64,000 nt of DNA from JAKFEW01 sp036675505 (GCA_036675505.1 JAKFEW010000049.1:1-64000), one strand, 5' to 3'; positions 43,016 through 53,394 are shown, counted from the first letter of the stretch. Notes: a model not told the origin generated them from the letters alone. Numbers and translations: made by a program.

Positions 43016-43864
43016 ATGGCCCAGACGGCCCGTTCGTCCCCAACCGGTCCCGTGGGCGTGCTCGGCACGCCGCCGGTGCCGCGCGAGCACGGCGCCTGGG
43101 TCATGCTGCTCGCCCCGCTCGCGGCGGGCCTCGTGGCCGCCGCACCGATCGAGCCCGTCGCCGCGGCGGCGCTCGTCGTCGCGGCGATCGCCGCCTTCCT
43201 CGCCCAAAACGTCGCCGCCCTGCTGCTGCGCCCGCGCGCGCCGCGGACCCTCGTGGCCTGGCTGGGGATCTACGGGGCGGCCCTCGTCGCGTCGGGCGGC
43301 GTGCTGCTGCTCGGGCCCGGCCGGACCGCGCTGCTGGCGCTCGCGGCGCCGGGCCTCGTGCTCTTCGCCGTCCACCTGCGCGCGCAGGCCGGCCCCCTGC
43401 GCGACCGGCTCGATCGGTCGGGTCCCGGCCAGGTGCTCACGGCCGCTGTGCTCTCCCTCAGCGGCCCGGCCGCCTGGGCGGTGGCGCACGGCGGCCTCGG
43501 CTGGCCGGCCGCGGTGCTGTGGACGATGTTCTTCCTGGGCTTCACGAGCGGCATCCTGCACGTGAACATGCGCCTCGCGGCCGTGAAAGTCCGCGCGCCC
43601 TTCGACGGCGCGACCCGCTGGCAGCTCGGCCGCGACGTCGTCGGCTCCCATGGGGCGCTCGCGCTCGCGGCGGTCGCCGTCGCGCTGGTCGTCCCGGCTG
43701 GCTGGCTGCTGGCGGTGGCGGGCGCGCCCTACGTGGTGCGCGGCCTCAGCGCCGCCTGGCGGCTCGCGCCTGGCGTGCCGTCGTTCAAGTGCATCGGCCT
43801 CGTCGAGAGCGCCCTGGCGCTCTGGCTCGCGGCCTGGACCGTGGCCTTCCTGGGGCTGTCCTGA
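43016..43864 (+). CDS. YwiC-like membrane protein
   Basis: A 282-residue protein with ~8 hydrophobic helices and the family hallmark near the N-terminus, VPREHGAWVMLLAPL. In Bacillus subtilis ywiC lies in the narK-fnr-nar region, and here it lies between RIC and a Crp/Fnr gene. Function of the family is unknown. GGAGG precedes the ATG at 43016. The repeated genomic association with nitrate respiration in unrelated bacteria suggests a related role. Confidence 0.88.
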   Translation: MAQTARSSPTGPVGVLGTPPVPREHGAWVMLLAPLAAGLVAAAPIEPVAAAALVVAAIAAFLAQNVAALLLRPRAPRTLVAWLGIYGAALVASGGVLLLGPGRTALLALAAPGLVLFAVHLRAQAGPLRDRLDRSGPGQVLTAAVLSLSGPAAWAVAHGGLGWPAAVLWTMFFLGFTSGILHVNMRLAAVKVRAPFDGATRWQLGRDVVGSHGALALAAVAVALVVPAGWLLAVAGAPYVVRGLSAAWRLAPGVPSFKCIGLVESALALWLAAWTVAFLGLS

Positions 43865-43893
43865 AACACCGCCTGGCATCAGCGATGTGCGGC

Positions 43894-43913
43894 ATCCGTA
43901 GATTGCCCGGATT
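43894..43913 (+). promoter_or_regulatory. Motif B copy upstream of the Crp/Fnr gene
   Basis: Contains ATCCG-N9-CGGAT and, read in reverse, aligns with the elements at 20535-20554 and 52441-52460. It lies ~26-45 bases before the regulator start, a typical place for autoregulation. Confidence 0.4.
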
Positions 43914-43938
43914 CGCAGCGTCGCCTTGATCGAGGACC

Positions 43939-44652
43939 ATGATTACCATGATCAACGTGGACCTGCTCCCTGCGCTCCCCCTGTTCGCCGGCCTCGACGA
44001 GGCGCAGATCGCGCGTATCGCGGCCGTGAGCTTCGCGCGCAACGTCGAGCCCGGGGAGTGCCTGATCCGCGAAGCGGAGCCCACGCCGCCGTACTTCCAC
44101 GTCCTGCTCACGGGGTCGGTGCAGGTGCTGAAATCGGCCCATTCCGGCAAGGAAACCACGCTCCGGCTGCTGCGCCCGGGCGAGATCTTCGGCTGGGCGG
44201 CGCTCCTCGACGGCGGCGGCGCGCCTGCCACGGCCCGCGCGATGACCCGCAGCCGCATCCTCCTGATCCCCTATGAGGCCCTGGTCGGGCTGATGGCCGA
44301 GCAGCCCGCGTTCGCGCTGCGCCTGATCACGACCCTCTGCGAGCGCCTGCGGGACCTGCATGAGCAGCTCCATGCCGTGGTGTCGGAGCGCGCCCGCACG
44401 CGCCTCGCCCGCCTGATCCTCCGTCACCAGCGGCGCGACGGCGGCTCGCCGACGCCGCTGCCGCACCAGGTGCTTTCGCGGATGGCCGGCATCGCTTACG
44501 AGGAGTCGGTGCGGATCATCGGCGAATGGTCCCACGGCCCGCATCCGCTGCTCTCCTACGGGCGCGGCGGGCGCATCACGGTGCTCGACCCGGAGGCCCT
44601 CGCGGCGCTCGCCGAGGGCCTCGAGCCGAGCGTCGCGAAAAGCGGCGCCTGA
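43939..44652 (+). CDS. Crp/Fnr-family transcriptional regulator
   Basis: A 237-residue protein with a cyclic-nucleotide-binding-like beta-barrel (residues ~10-125), a dimer helix and a winged-helix domain (~160-225). No N-terminal cysteine cluster, so it is not an oxygen-sensing FNR; Dnr/NnrR-type haem sensing of NO is possible. The recognition helix (GIAYEESVRIIGEW) keeps the Glu and final Arg of FNR but has Val in place of Ser212, so its DNA site may differ from TTGAT. The ATG at 43948 is an alternative start. Context supports control of nitrogen-oxide genes. Confidence 0.88.
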   Translation: MITMINVDLLPALPLFAGLDEAQIARIAAVSFARNVEPGECLIREAEPTPPYFHVLLTGSVQVLKSAHSGKETTLRLLRPGEIFGWAALLDGGGAPATARAMTRSRILLIPYEALVGLMAEQPAFALRLITTLCERLRDLHEQLHAVVSERARTRLARLILRHQRRDGGSPTPLPHQVLSRMAGIAYEESVRIIGEWSHGPHPLLSYGRGGRITVLDPEALAALAEGLEPSVAKSGA

Positions 44653-44656
44653 CCGG

Positions 44657-44673
44657 GGATTTCCCCGATGGCG
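44657..44673 (+). promoter_or_regulatory. Motif C copy: GGATTTCCCCGATG element
   Basis: This element, within the perfect dyad CGGGGA-TT-TCCCCG, lies ~60 bases before the ATG at 44730. It closely resembles segments at 51309-51325 (before a universal stress protein) and 53064-53080 (before the hemerythrin, opposite strand). Confidence 0.4.
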
Positions 44674-44729
44674 GATCGCCGCCGCGGCCCCATCATCGGG
44701 ATATGCCCTTGACCAGGAGGAACCCCGCG

Positions 44730-45974
44730 ATGACCGACCGTGTGCCCGCGCCCCACATTCTGGGCCCCGACCTCACGGCGATCGACGCCTTCGCGGCCCG
44801 GCCGGACCAGCCTGCGGAGATGGCGGGCCGTGCCGCCCGCGCGCTTTATGACGACGTCGTCTGGCGCCTGGCGCACGCCGAGCTGCCGGCGGCGGCGCGC
44901 AGCCGTGTGCTCGAGATCGAGCGGCGGGCCGCCGATCTCGTGGTCGATTTCGTGCGCCGTGGGCTGCCGCCGCGCTACTTCTGGACCGACTTCGCGATGC
45001 TCACCCACGCGCTCGACGCGGTCGTGGCGGGCGCTTCAGCCCACCAGGACGACGCCATGGCCGCGCGCCGCCTGCTCGCGGACCTCCGACAGACGGTTGC
45101 GGCGGCGGCGCTCCCGCCCTCGGTGCGTGGCCGCGTGCAAGACACGATCGGCCTGCTCGAGGAGGGGATCGCGGCCTTTGACGCCGGCATCCTCGCCGAG
45201 CCGGGCCTGCGGGCGATCGCCGACCAGGCGAACGCCGCCGTCACGGAGGCCCTCCAGGCGCTGGGCGGCCTCGCCGCGGGCGCCAACGAGGCGCGTTTCC
45301 ACGGCCTCGCCGAGGCTGCCCTGCGCACGACCCCGGCGTTCGGCCACCGGCAGGCGATCGCCGAGTGCCTGCAGGCGCTGCAGGCCGCCTGGGAAGCTGG
45401 CTCCGAGCTGCCTGTGGGGAAGCTCGACGAGCTCGAAACGCTCATCGCGGCCGCCCCCGCGGCACCCGTCGCCGCCGCGAAGGTGACGAGCCCATCGCCT
45501 GCGCTCGCGGGCGCCGCCCTGCGGCTCGACCAGGCGGCGAACCGCGTCGCCTCTGCGCCGCTGCCGCCGTTCGTCACCCAGGCCGCGCTGAGCATCGTCG
45601 CCCACCTGCGCACCATACTCGCGCAACGCGCGGCGGGCGCCATCGAGTCCGCGCTCTTCGAAGCCTCGTTCGCGCGCGGCCTCGAGACGGTCGAGTCCTG
45701 CCTGGACTTCGCGCGCGAGGTCGGCGCCGAGCGAGACGTCGCGGCCCGCCGCGTCGAGGTGCTCGCGCGGCGCGTGTGCGACGCCGAGTCGCCGCCCTTG
45801 CTCGCAGGCCTGCTCGAGGACGAGCTCGAGCGCCTGCGCGCGCTCATGCGCGACCTCGAGGCCAGCCGCACCACGGTGCTCGATTTCCACCGCGCTTTCG
45901 ACGACGCCGTCGAGAACGTCGAGCGCCTGCTCGCCTGGCGCGCCGTGTTCCACCCGCTTCCGCCACCCGACTGA
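44730..45974 (+). CDS. Unknown helical protein, 414 aa
   Basis: AGGAGG lies 9 bases before the ATG at 44730. The protein is soluble, Ala/Leu/Arg-rich and almost entirely helical by composition, with heptad-like stretches near residues ~80-150 and ~330-410. No signal peptide, TM helix or catalytic motif is seen, and I do not recognise the family. It is followed 17 bases later by a universal stress protein gene, and its promoter carries motif C, shared with a second universal stress gene and the hemerythrin. Confidence 0.75.
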   Translation: MTDRVPAPHILGPDLTAIDAFAARPDQPAEMAGRAARALYDDVVWRLAHAELPAAARSRVLEIERRAADLVVDFVRRGLPPRYFWTDFAMLTHALDAVVAGASAHQDDAMAARRLLADLRQTVAAAALPPSVRGRVQDTIGLLEEGIAAFDAGILAEPGLRAIADQANAAVTEALQALGGLAAGANEARFHGLAEAALRTTPAFGHRQAIAECLQALQAAWEAGSELPVGKLDELETLIAAAPAAPVAAAKVTSPSPALAGAALRLDQAANRVASAPLPPFVTQAALSIVAHLRTILAQRAAGAIESALFEASFARGLETVESCLDFAREVGAERDVAARRVEVLARRVCDAESPPLLAGLLEDELERLRALMRDLEASRTTVLDFHRAFDDAVENVERLLAWRAVFHPLPPPD

Positions 45975-45991
45975 GAAGGAGACCCCACCCC

Positions 45992-46450
45992 ATGCGCCGC
46001 ATCCTGATCGCCACCGAGGGCTCGTGCGTTTCCGCGGAAGCGATCCGCGAGTTCGCCCGCATCTTCGGCTCGAGCTTTAGCCAGCTCTTCGTGCTGGCCG
46101 TGATCGCCCCCGCCGACCGCCCCGACGGCCACCCGCACGCGGCCGAGCACTACCACCGCCAGGCCGAGGAAGGTCAGGTCGCGCTGGACCTGGCGATCGC
46201 CGATCTGCAGGCGGCGAGCCATTCCGCCCTGGGCCTGCTGCGCGTCGGTCCGGTCGCCGACACGATCGTGACGGTGGCGAACGAGCTGCAGGTGGACCTG
46301 ATCGTGCTGGGCACGCACGACCGGCGCGGGCTCGAGCGGCTGGTGTTCGGGAGCGTGGCGGAGCGGGTGCTCCACGAGGCCCCCTGCGCCGTGTTCATCC
46401 ACCCGTACCCGGCGAAGGACCGCGCCTGGGGCCAGGTCCTGGCAGTCTAA
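45992..46450 (+). CDS. Universal stress protein (UspA family)
   Basis: A 152-residue alpha/beta protein. MRRILIATEGS begins strand 1, and the nucleotide-binding signature is GTHDRRGLERLVFGSVAERV (G-x2-G-x9-G-S), so it probably binds ATP. AGAAGGAG precedes the ATG. Likely co-transcribed with the unknown gene at 44730. Such proteins are often induced by low oxygen or nitrosative stress. Confidence 0.92.
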   Translation: MRRILIATEGSCVSAEAIREFARIFGSSFSQLFVLAVIAPADRPDGHPHAAEHYHRQAEEGQVALDLAIADLQAASHSALGLLRVGPVADTIVTVANELQVDLIVLGTHDRRGLERLVFGSVAERVLHEAPCAVFIHPYPAKDRAWGQVLAV

Positions 46451-46458
46451 CCGGAGCC

Positions 46459-47763
46459 CTACGTCTGGCCTACCGCGAACAACTTCCGCCCCCGCGCCGC
46501 CGCCAGCAAATCCGCCCGGTGCGCGGGGTCGGCCACCGCGATCAAGGCCTCCGCGCGGCGGCTCAGGCCCAGCCCGCGCAGGTCCGCGACGCCGTGCTCG
46601 GTCACCACGTATTGCACGTGACCGCGGGTCGTCACCACGCCCGCGCCGGGCGTGAGCGTCGAGACGATGCGGGTCAGCGTGCCGCCCTTGGCGGTCGACG
46701 GCAGCGCGATGATCGCCTTGCCGCCCGGCGCCAGCGCCGCGCCGCGGATGAAGTCCATCTGGCCGCCGATGCCGCTGTAGATCCGCGTGCCGATCGAGTC
46801 CGCGCAGACCTGGCCCGTGAGGTCGACCTCGATCGCGCAGTTGATCGCCGTCATGCGCGGCTGCTGCCGGATGATGTGGGTGTCGTTCATGACGTCGCTC
46901 GGGTGGAAGACCACCGACGGGTTGTCATGGACGTAGTCGTAGGTCTTGCGCGTGCCGATCACGAAGCTGGTGGCCGTGCGGCCCGGCTCGAAGGTCTTGC
47001 ACGCGTTGGTGACGATGCCCTGGGCGATCAGGTCGACCATCCCGTCGGAGAACATCTCGGTGTGGACGCCGAGGTCGCGCTTGCCGCTCATCGCGGCGAG
47101 CGCCGCATCCGGGATCGCGCCGATGCCCACCTGGATCGTCGCGCCGTCCTCCACGAGCTCGGCCACGTGCTGGCCGATCGCGCGCGAAACGGCGTCGAAC
47201 GGCCGCTGGCCGTGCTCGAGCATCGGCCGGTCGGTCACGATGAAGGCGTCGACCTCGTCGATGTGGATGCCGCGCACGCCCAGCGTGCGCGGCATCTGCG
47301 CGTTGATCTCGGCGATCACGATCGAAGCCGACGCGATCGCCTGGCAAGCCACGTCCACCGACGTGCCCAGCGAGCACCAGCCGTGGGCGTCGGGCCGCGA
47401 GAGCTGCACCACCGCGACGTCGATCGGGAAGACGCCGTTGCGCATGTAATGCGGGATGTCGGAGAGGAAGACCGGCACGAAGTCCGCCCGGCCTTCGGCG
47501 ACCGCCTCGCGGGCGCCCGCGCCGAGGAAGAGCGCGTTCACCCGCACGCGGCCGGCCAGCGCGGGGTCGAGCAGCGCCTCCTCGCCTTCTTTGTGCATCT
47601 GGAATACGGTCAGATCGTCGAGCTGCCGCGCGCGCGCCGCGAGCGCGGCCTCGAGCGGCAGGCTGACGGCGCAGCCGCCATGCAGGAAGATGCGGGCGCC
47701 GCTGCCCACGAGCCTGACGGCTTCAGCGGGGGTGACGGCGCGGTCGAGCCATTCGGCAGCCAT
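46459..47763 (-). CDS. Acetyl-CoA hydrolase/4-hydroxybutyrate CoA-transferase family protein
   Basis: A 434-residue family I CoA-transferase: ATIQVGIGAIPDA, catalytic Glu in LGVHTEMFSDGMVDL, and VTEHGVADLRGL. It moves CoA between acyl-CoA and a carboxylic acid, commonly acetate. The exact substrates cannot be set from sequence; 4-hydroxybutyrate, propionate or acetate are options. It is not obviously tied to nitrogen respiration and lies between stress and signalling genes. Confidence 0.9.
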   Translation of the reverse strand: MAAEWLDRAVTPAEAVRLVGSGARIFLHGGCAVSLPLEAALAARARQLDDLTVFQMHKEGEEALLDPALAGRVRVNALFLGAGAREAVAEGRADFVPVFLSDIPHYMRNGVFPIDVAVVQLSRPDAHGWCSLGTSVDVACQAIASASIVIAEINAQMPRTLGVRGIHIDEVDAFIVTDRPMLEHGQRPFDAVSRAIGQHVAELVEDGATIQVGIGAIPDAALAAMSGKRDLGVHTEMFSDGMVDLIAQGIVTNACKTFEPGRTATSFVIGTRKTYDYVHDNPSVVFHPSDVMNDTHIIRQQPRMTAINCAIEVDLTGQVCADSIGTRIYSGIGGQMDFIRGAALAPGGKAIIALPSTAKGGTLTRIVSTLTPGAGVVTTRGHVQYVVTEHGVADLRGLGLSRRAEALIAVADPAHRADLLAAARGRKLFAVGQT

Positions 47764-47790
47764 GGTATCTCCTTGAATCTCGGGGTCGGT

Positions 47791-48149
47791 CTAGGTCAGG
47801 AACGCGCGGACCTGGCTCGCGAAGGCCGGCACGTCGATCGGCTTCGCCACGTAGCCGCGGAAGCCTGCGGCGAGCACGCGCTCGCGATCGCCCGCCATCG
47901 CGTGGGCGGTCACCGCCACGATCCGCAGATTCACGGTCGCGGGGTCGCTCCACAGGCGGCGGGCGGCTTCCCAGCCATCCATCTCCGGCAGCGACAGGTC
48001 CATCAGGATCAGGTCCGGCTGGTGCTCGCGCGCGAGCGCGAGCGCCTCGAGGCCGTTGACGGCCTCGATCACCTCGTGGCCGTCGGCCTCGAGCAAGAAG
48101 CGCGCGAGCGCCCGGTTGTCTTCCACGTCCTCGACGAGCAGGATCCGGC

Positions 48150-48153
<4 letters not shown>
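47791..48153 (-). CDS. Single-domain response regulator (receiver only)
   Basis: A 120-residue receiver: LVEDVEDN, phospho-Asp in LILMDLSLPEMDGWE, and AVTAHA plus VAKPID. It is a close paralogue of the receiver at 13018-13410 and, like it, overlaps its kinase gene by 4 bases. No output domain. Confidence 0.93.
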
Positions 48154-50189
<2,036 letters not shown>

Positions 50190-50195
50190 TCCGGG

Positions 50196-50861
50196 TTACG
50201 CGAGGTAGCCCTTGCGGATGGCGTACTTCACCAGCTCCGCGCGGTTCTTGAAGCCCAGCTTGTCCATGATGTGCGCGCGGTGCGTCTCGACGGTGCGCAC
50301 GCTGATCACGAGGTCGTCCGCGATCTGCTGGTTGGTGAGGCCCCGGGCGATCAGGCCCAGCACCTCCTTCTCGCGCGGCGTGAGCTTCTCGTAGGTGTCG
50401 CGCTCCTCCTCGCCGGATTCCACGCGCTCGAGGTAGTCGGCGGCGAGCGAGCGGGCGATCGCCGGCCGCACGAACGCGCCGCCGGCCTGCACCTCGCGGA
50501 TCGCCGCGATCAGCTCCTCGTCGGCCGCGCGCTTGAGCACGTAGCCCGAGCCGCCGGCCTCGATCACGCGGAACATGTACTCTTCTTCCTCCATCGAGGT
50601 CAGCACGAGCACCTTCACGTCCGGCGCCTGCTCGCGCAGCGCGCCGAGGGCCGTCAGGCCGTTCATGCGCGGCATGTGGATGTCGAGCAGGACCAGGTCG
50701 GGGTTGAGCTCCTTGGTGAGCTTGATCGCCTCGATGCCGTCCTTCGCCTCGCCCACCACCTCGAGGTCGGGCTCGAGGCTCAGGATCGCGCGAAGGCCCG
50801 ACCGCAGGATGGCGTGGTCGTCGGCCAGCAGGATGCGGGTGGTCTTGGTCGGGGCTTCCAT
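50196..50861 (-). CDS. NarL/FixJ-type response regulator
   Basis: A 221-residue protein with an N-terminal receiver (LLADDHAILR, phospho-Asp in LVLLDIHMPRMNG, LTSMEEE, LKRA) and a C-terminal LuxR-type HTH (LTPREKEVLGLIARGLTNQQIA, VKTHRAH-like VETHRAHI). The ATG at 50861 is chosen because GGAGA lies ~6 bases upstream; a longer reading to 50891 would begin in a 21-bp tandem repeat. It pairs with the GAF kinase downstream. Confidence 0.92.
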   Translation of the reverse strand: MEAPTKTTRILLADDHAILRSGLRAILSLEPDLEVVGEAKDGIEAIKLTKELNPDLVLLDIHMPRMNGLTALGALREQAPDVKVLVLTSMEEEEYMFRVIEAGGSGYVLKRAADEELIAAIREVQAGGAFVRPAIARSLAADYLERVESGEEERDTYEKLTPREKEVLGLIARGLTNQQIADDLVISVRTVETHRAHIMDKLGFKNRAELVKYAIRKGYLA

Positions 50862-50889
50862 CGGGTTCTCCACGTTCAAGGGATTTGTC

Positions 50890-50952
50890 AACTGGTGAGC
50901 CGCAGGCGCTTACAGGTGAGCCGCAGGCGCTAACTGGTGAGCCGCGGGCGCT
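50890..50952. repeat. Three tandem 21-bp repeats upstream of the NarL-type gene
   Basis: Units at 50890-50910, 50911-50931 and 50932-50952, each close to AACTGGTGAGCCGCAGGCGCT with 1-4 changes. The repeats cover the leader of the regulator gene and the last codons of the zinc-ribbon gene before it. A multiple of three per unit keeps reading frames open. Confidence 0.85.
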
Positions 50953-51202
50953 CGGCGGACTCGGCGTGGCGCACGCGGTTCTTGTCGCGCAGCTCGGCGA
51001 CGGGAACGACAACCGGGCTTTCATCGTGCTCGACGAAAGTCGAGAGGATGTATGACGCCTGCTCGCCGTCGATATGATAACTCGCCTGGCAAATCGCACA
51101 AGAGAGCTCATAGCCACTGAAGCCTGTCGTGCCACGTGCGAGCGGCTCTCCACAGATGTGGCAGTAGAAGATCTCGCAGCCGGCGGCGGTGGGGTCGCTC
51201 AT
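50930..51202 (-). CDS. Small zinc-ribbon-like protein, 90 aa
   Basis: Two CxxC pairs (CHICGEPL and CAICQASY), 19 residues apart, likely bind one zinc. The rest is polar with a basic C-terminus (RDKNRVRHAESAERPRLTS). The ATG at 51202 follows AAAGGAC. The stop falls inside the first tandem repeat unit. It is upstream of, and co-oriented with, the NarL-type regulator. Function unknown. Confidence 0.72.
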   Translation of the reverse strand: MSDPTAAGCEIFYCHICGEPLARGTTGFSGYELSCAICQASYHIDGEQASYILSTFVEHDESPVVVPVAELRDKNRVRHAESAERPRLTS

Positions 51203-51308
51203 GGGCCGTCCTTTCATGACGTTACGTCCCGTGATCGTAGCCCGGGCCGGCTGTTCGACCATCGGGGTTTACCCCTTATGCTGGGTGTGGGCCGCTGATC
51301 GGCAGGTC

Positions 51309-51325
51309 GGTGGATTTTCCCGATG
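51309..51325 (+). promoter_or_regulatory. Motif C copy: GGTGGATTTTCCCGATG
   Basis: It lies 57 bases before the universal stress protein start at 51382 and differs from the hemerythrin copy at 2 of 17 positions. Confidence 0.4.
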
Positions 51326-51381
51326 GCGCCCGCGCTCGGTCCGCGTAAGCTCGGACGGTATCGCCCGGAAGGAGGAACCCC

Positions 51382-51819
51382 ATGAAGATCCTGATCGCGA
51401 CGGACGGCAGCGCCTGGTCGCACGATGCCATCCGCGAGGCCGCCCGCCTGCTCCCGCTGAAAGACGCCGAGGTCCATGTCGTCTCGGTCGCGAACCTCGT
51501 GCCGCTGATGATGAGCTACGAGACCACCGCGTCGGCCGCGGCGCTGGTCATCGATCGCGAGGTGGCCGGCGCGAAGATCGACGCCGCGAAGGCCGTCGCC
51601 TTGCTCACCGAGCTCGGCATCCCGGCCACGGCGCACGAGCGCGAAGGCGAGGCCCCGCACGAGATCCTGGCGCTGGGCGCCGAGCTGAAACCGGACCTGA
51701 TCGTGCTCGGCGCGCATGGCAAGAACGCCCTGGAGCGCCTTTTCCTGGGCAGCACCTCGGACGCCGTCATCCACCACTGGCCCGGCGCCGTGCTGGTGGT
51801 TCGCCCGAAGGCAAGCTGA
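51382..51819 (+). CDS. Universal stress protein (UspA family)
   Basis: A 145-residue protein: MKILIATDGSAWSHDAI, and the ATP-binding signature GAHGKNALERLFLGSTSDAV. AAGGAGGA lies before the ATG. It shares the start DGS/EGS and the overall layout with the product of 45992-46450 but is not a recent duplicate. Motif C upstream suggests shared regulation with the 44730 gene and the hemerythrin. Confidence 0.92.
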   Translation: MKILIATDGSAWSHDAIREAARLLPLKDAEVHVVSVANLVPLMMSYETTASAAALVIDREVAGAKIDAAKAVALLTELGIPATAHEREGEAPHEILALGAELKPDLIVLGAHGKNALERLFLGSTSDAVIHHWPGAVLVVRPKAS

Positions 51820-51867
51820 ACGACACCCGGAAAGGGACGGGTGCTGGCGGGATTTACACCGACCAGC

Positions 51868-52368
51868 TCACGCCTCCAACCGCTCCACCCGCACCGCCTC
51901 ATGGCGGCGCAAACACCGGTCCGCCGCCGCAAGCAGCTGCTCGTCGCCATGCGCGACCAGCAGCCAGCTGCCGGACGCGAGCGCGGCGAGCAGCCCCGCC
52001 CGCGGCCGATCCGCGGGCGGCATGCCTGCGAGCGCCTCGGTCAGCCGCTCCGCGACGACCGCCCGCCCGCCGCCCGCCACCACCATGGGGCCGAACGTGG
52101 GGATGCTGACGAGCGCGAGCCCGCCCCAGCTCCCGAGGTAGCCGGAGAGGATGCCGCCGATCAAGGCCTCATGCGCGAGCGCCGTGCCGGACTCGGCCGA
52201 GGCGCCCGGCGTGCCAGAGGCGCGCTGTTCGTGGGCGATGATCGTGAGGCCGTCCGCGGGGATGCCGGTGTCACGCATCGCGTCGAGGCAACGCCGCAGC
52301 GCGTCGACGCGGTCGAAGACGGCGACGAGCACCGTCTGGCGAGTGCCTGGCTCGGCGATTGCGCGCAT
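51868..52368 (-). CDS. Unknown protein with glycine-rich hydrophobic centre (paralogue of the 9642-10193 product)
   Basis: A 166-residue protein: N-terminal alpha/beta part (TVLVAVFDRVDALRRCLDAM), a Gly-rich hydrophobic centre (LIGGILSGYLGSWGGLALVSIPTFGPMVVAGG), and a C-terminal part resembling the start of the domain (SWLLVAHGDEQLLAAADRCL). GAAGGAGG precedes the ATG at 52368. The same layout occurs at 9642-10193. Possibly membrane-associated. A motif B copy lies 70-90 bases upstream. Confidence 0.65.
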   Translation of the reverse strand: MRAIAEPGTRQTVLVAVFDRVDALRRCLDAMRDTGIPADGLTIIAHEQRASGTPGASAESGTALAHEALIGGILSGYLGSWGGLALVSIPTFGPMVVAGGGRAVVAERLTEALAGMPPADRPRAGLLAALASGSWLLVAHGDEQLLAAADRCLRRHEAVRVERLEA

Positions 52369-52440
52369 CGGGGCCTCCTTCGGCGGGTCTCGGCGGTTGT
52401 GGCTCGTCGGCCACATCATAGCCCGCGGGCGGCCTCGGTA

Positions 52441-52460
52441 CATCCAGGCAGACTACGGTA
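52441..52460 (-). promoter_or_regulatory. Motif B copy upstream of the 52368 gene
   Basis: Plus-strand CATCCAGGCAGACTACGGTA; it shares GGCAGACTACGG exactly with the element before the porin operon. Confidence 0.45.
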
Positions 52461-52507
52461 ACGACCGGTCCGGTCGCCTCCGGCATCCCGATCCGCGGCC
52501 CGTGGCG

Positions 52508-52963
52508 TTACCCGGCGCAGCCCGCGGGCACCTGATCGCTCCGCGAGAGCTTCCGCAGCAGCGCCTCTTCGCTGTCCATGTGGGCGGAAAGCATCGCCTC
52601 GAGCTGGGCCGCCAGCGCGCGGACGTTGGCCCAGCGGCGATCGAGGGGGCCAGGAGCGAGCTGGCTCACGGCCGCCATCACGTCGGCGGTGAGGAGCGCG
52701 AGCTCGCGGTGCTCGACGCGCAGGTCCTCGAGGCGCTCGGAGCCCGGCAGGCCGTCGTACAGCGGGAAGATCAGCGCTTCCTCCTCCGCCATATGGCGGG
52801 GCAGCTCCTCCGCAAGGTACGTCGCCGCATCGCGCACGATGCACCAATAGGCGTGGCCATCCGGCGGCGTCGTGCGGCAGGTGAGCGCGGCGCGGATCAG
52901 CGTCAGGCTCTGCCGAACGTACTCGTGGTCGTGGTGAATGGCACGCAACTCAGCGTAGCGCAT
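52508..52963 (-). CDS. Hemerythrin-like HHE-domain protein
   Basis: A 151-residue helical protein with likely di-iron ligands in AIHHDHEYVRQSL, HMAEEEALIFPLYD, VEHRELALL and SAHMDSEEALL. AAGGAGG lies before the ATG at 52963, which is chosen over the longer reading to 53038. Such proteins bind oxygen or react with NO and often protect Fe-S enzymes. A motif C copy lies ~100 bases upstream on the same strand, giving a long leader. Confidence 0.88.
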   Translation of the reverse strand: MRYAELRAIHHDHEYVRQSLTLIRAALTCRTTPPDGHAYWCIVRDAATYLAEELPRHMAEEEALIFPLYDGLPGSERLEDLRVEHRELALLTADVMAAVSQLAPGPLDRRWANVRALAAQLEAMLSAHMDSEEALLRKLSRSDQVPAGCAG

Positions 52964-53063
52964 GACGGCTACCTCCTTCTCGGTTGCGGCGGGTCGTCCA
53001 GGCCCCTTTGCCTGGACAGACACCTCACCCGCGATCATCGTAGACCGGGAAGTCGGTCAACCG

Positions 53064-53080
53064 GATCGGGAAAAACCACC
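53064..53080 (-). promoter_or_regulatory. Motif C copy upstream of the hemerythrin gene
   Basis: On the minus strand GGTGGTTTTTCCCGATC, 101 bases before the hemerythrin ATG. Confidence 0.4.
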
Positions 53081-53178
53081 CAACTTTCCTCGTCAATCTC
53101 GCCGGAGGAACAGGCACCGGCGTCTCGGCGCGCTATTCGACCCGCCGGTCGTTGTTGGCCCGCCGCCCCTGGTCCAAG

Positions 53179-53394
53179 ATGGCGGCAACCTAGATCATCC
53201 GCGACGCCAGCGAAGCCGATGCCAACGGCGTGCGCAAGAGCGTCGCGGACAGTTTCGGCGTGACCCAGCCACCCACCCGCGAGAACTACGAGATCTTCCA
53301 CGAGATCAAGGCGCCGGCCCAAACCGAGCCCAACGTGCAGTTCCTGCGGACGGAATCCGAGGCCAAGCCCACCACCGGGGCCGTGGGCGAGTGA
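53179..53394 (+). pseudogene. Possible gene remnant with an in-frame TAG after four codons
   Basis: Between the hemerythrin and the HExxH gene (52964-53513, 550 bases) only this open stretch looks coding. ATG at 53179 is followed by three codons and TAG (53191-53193). The frame then stays open for 66 codons to TGA at 53392, giving a hydrophilic segment (RENYEIFHEIKAPAQTEPN). No ribosome site is convincing. It could be the tail of a decayed gene or a short real gene starting at GTG 53230. No family recognised. Confidence 0.3.

Noticed and set aside
43939..44652. Classical oxygen-sensing Fnr
   Set aside because: No N-terminal cysteine cluster is present, so only Crp/Fnr superfamily membership is claimed.
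50890..50952. CRISPR array
   Set aside because: Only three directly abutting 21-bp units with no spacers and no cas genes nearby.
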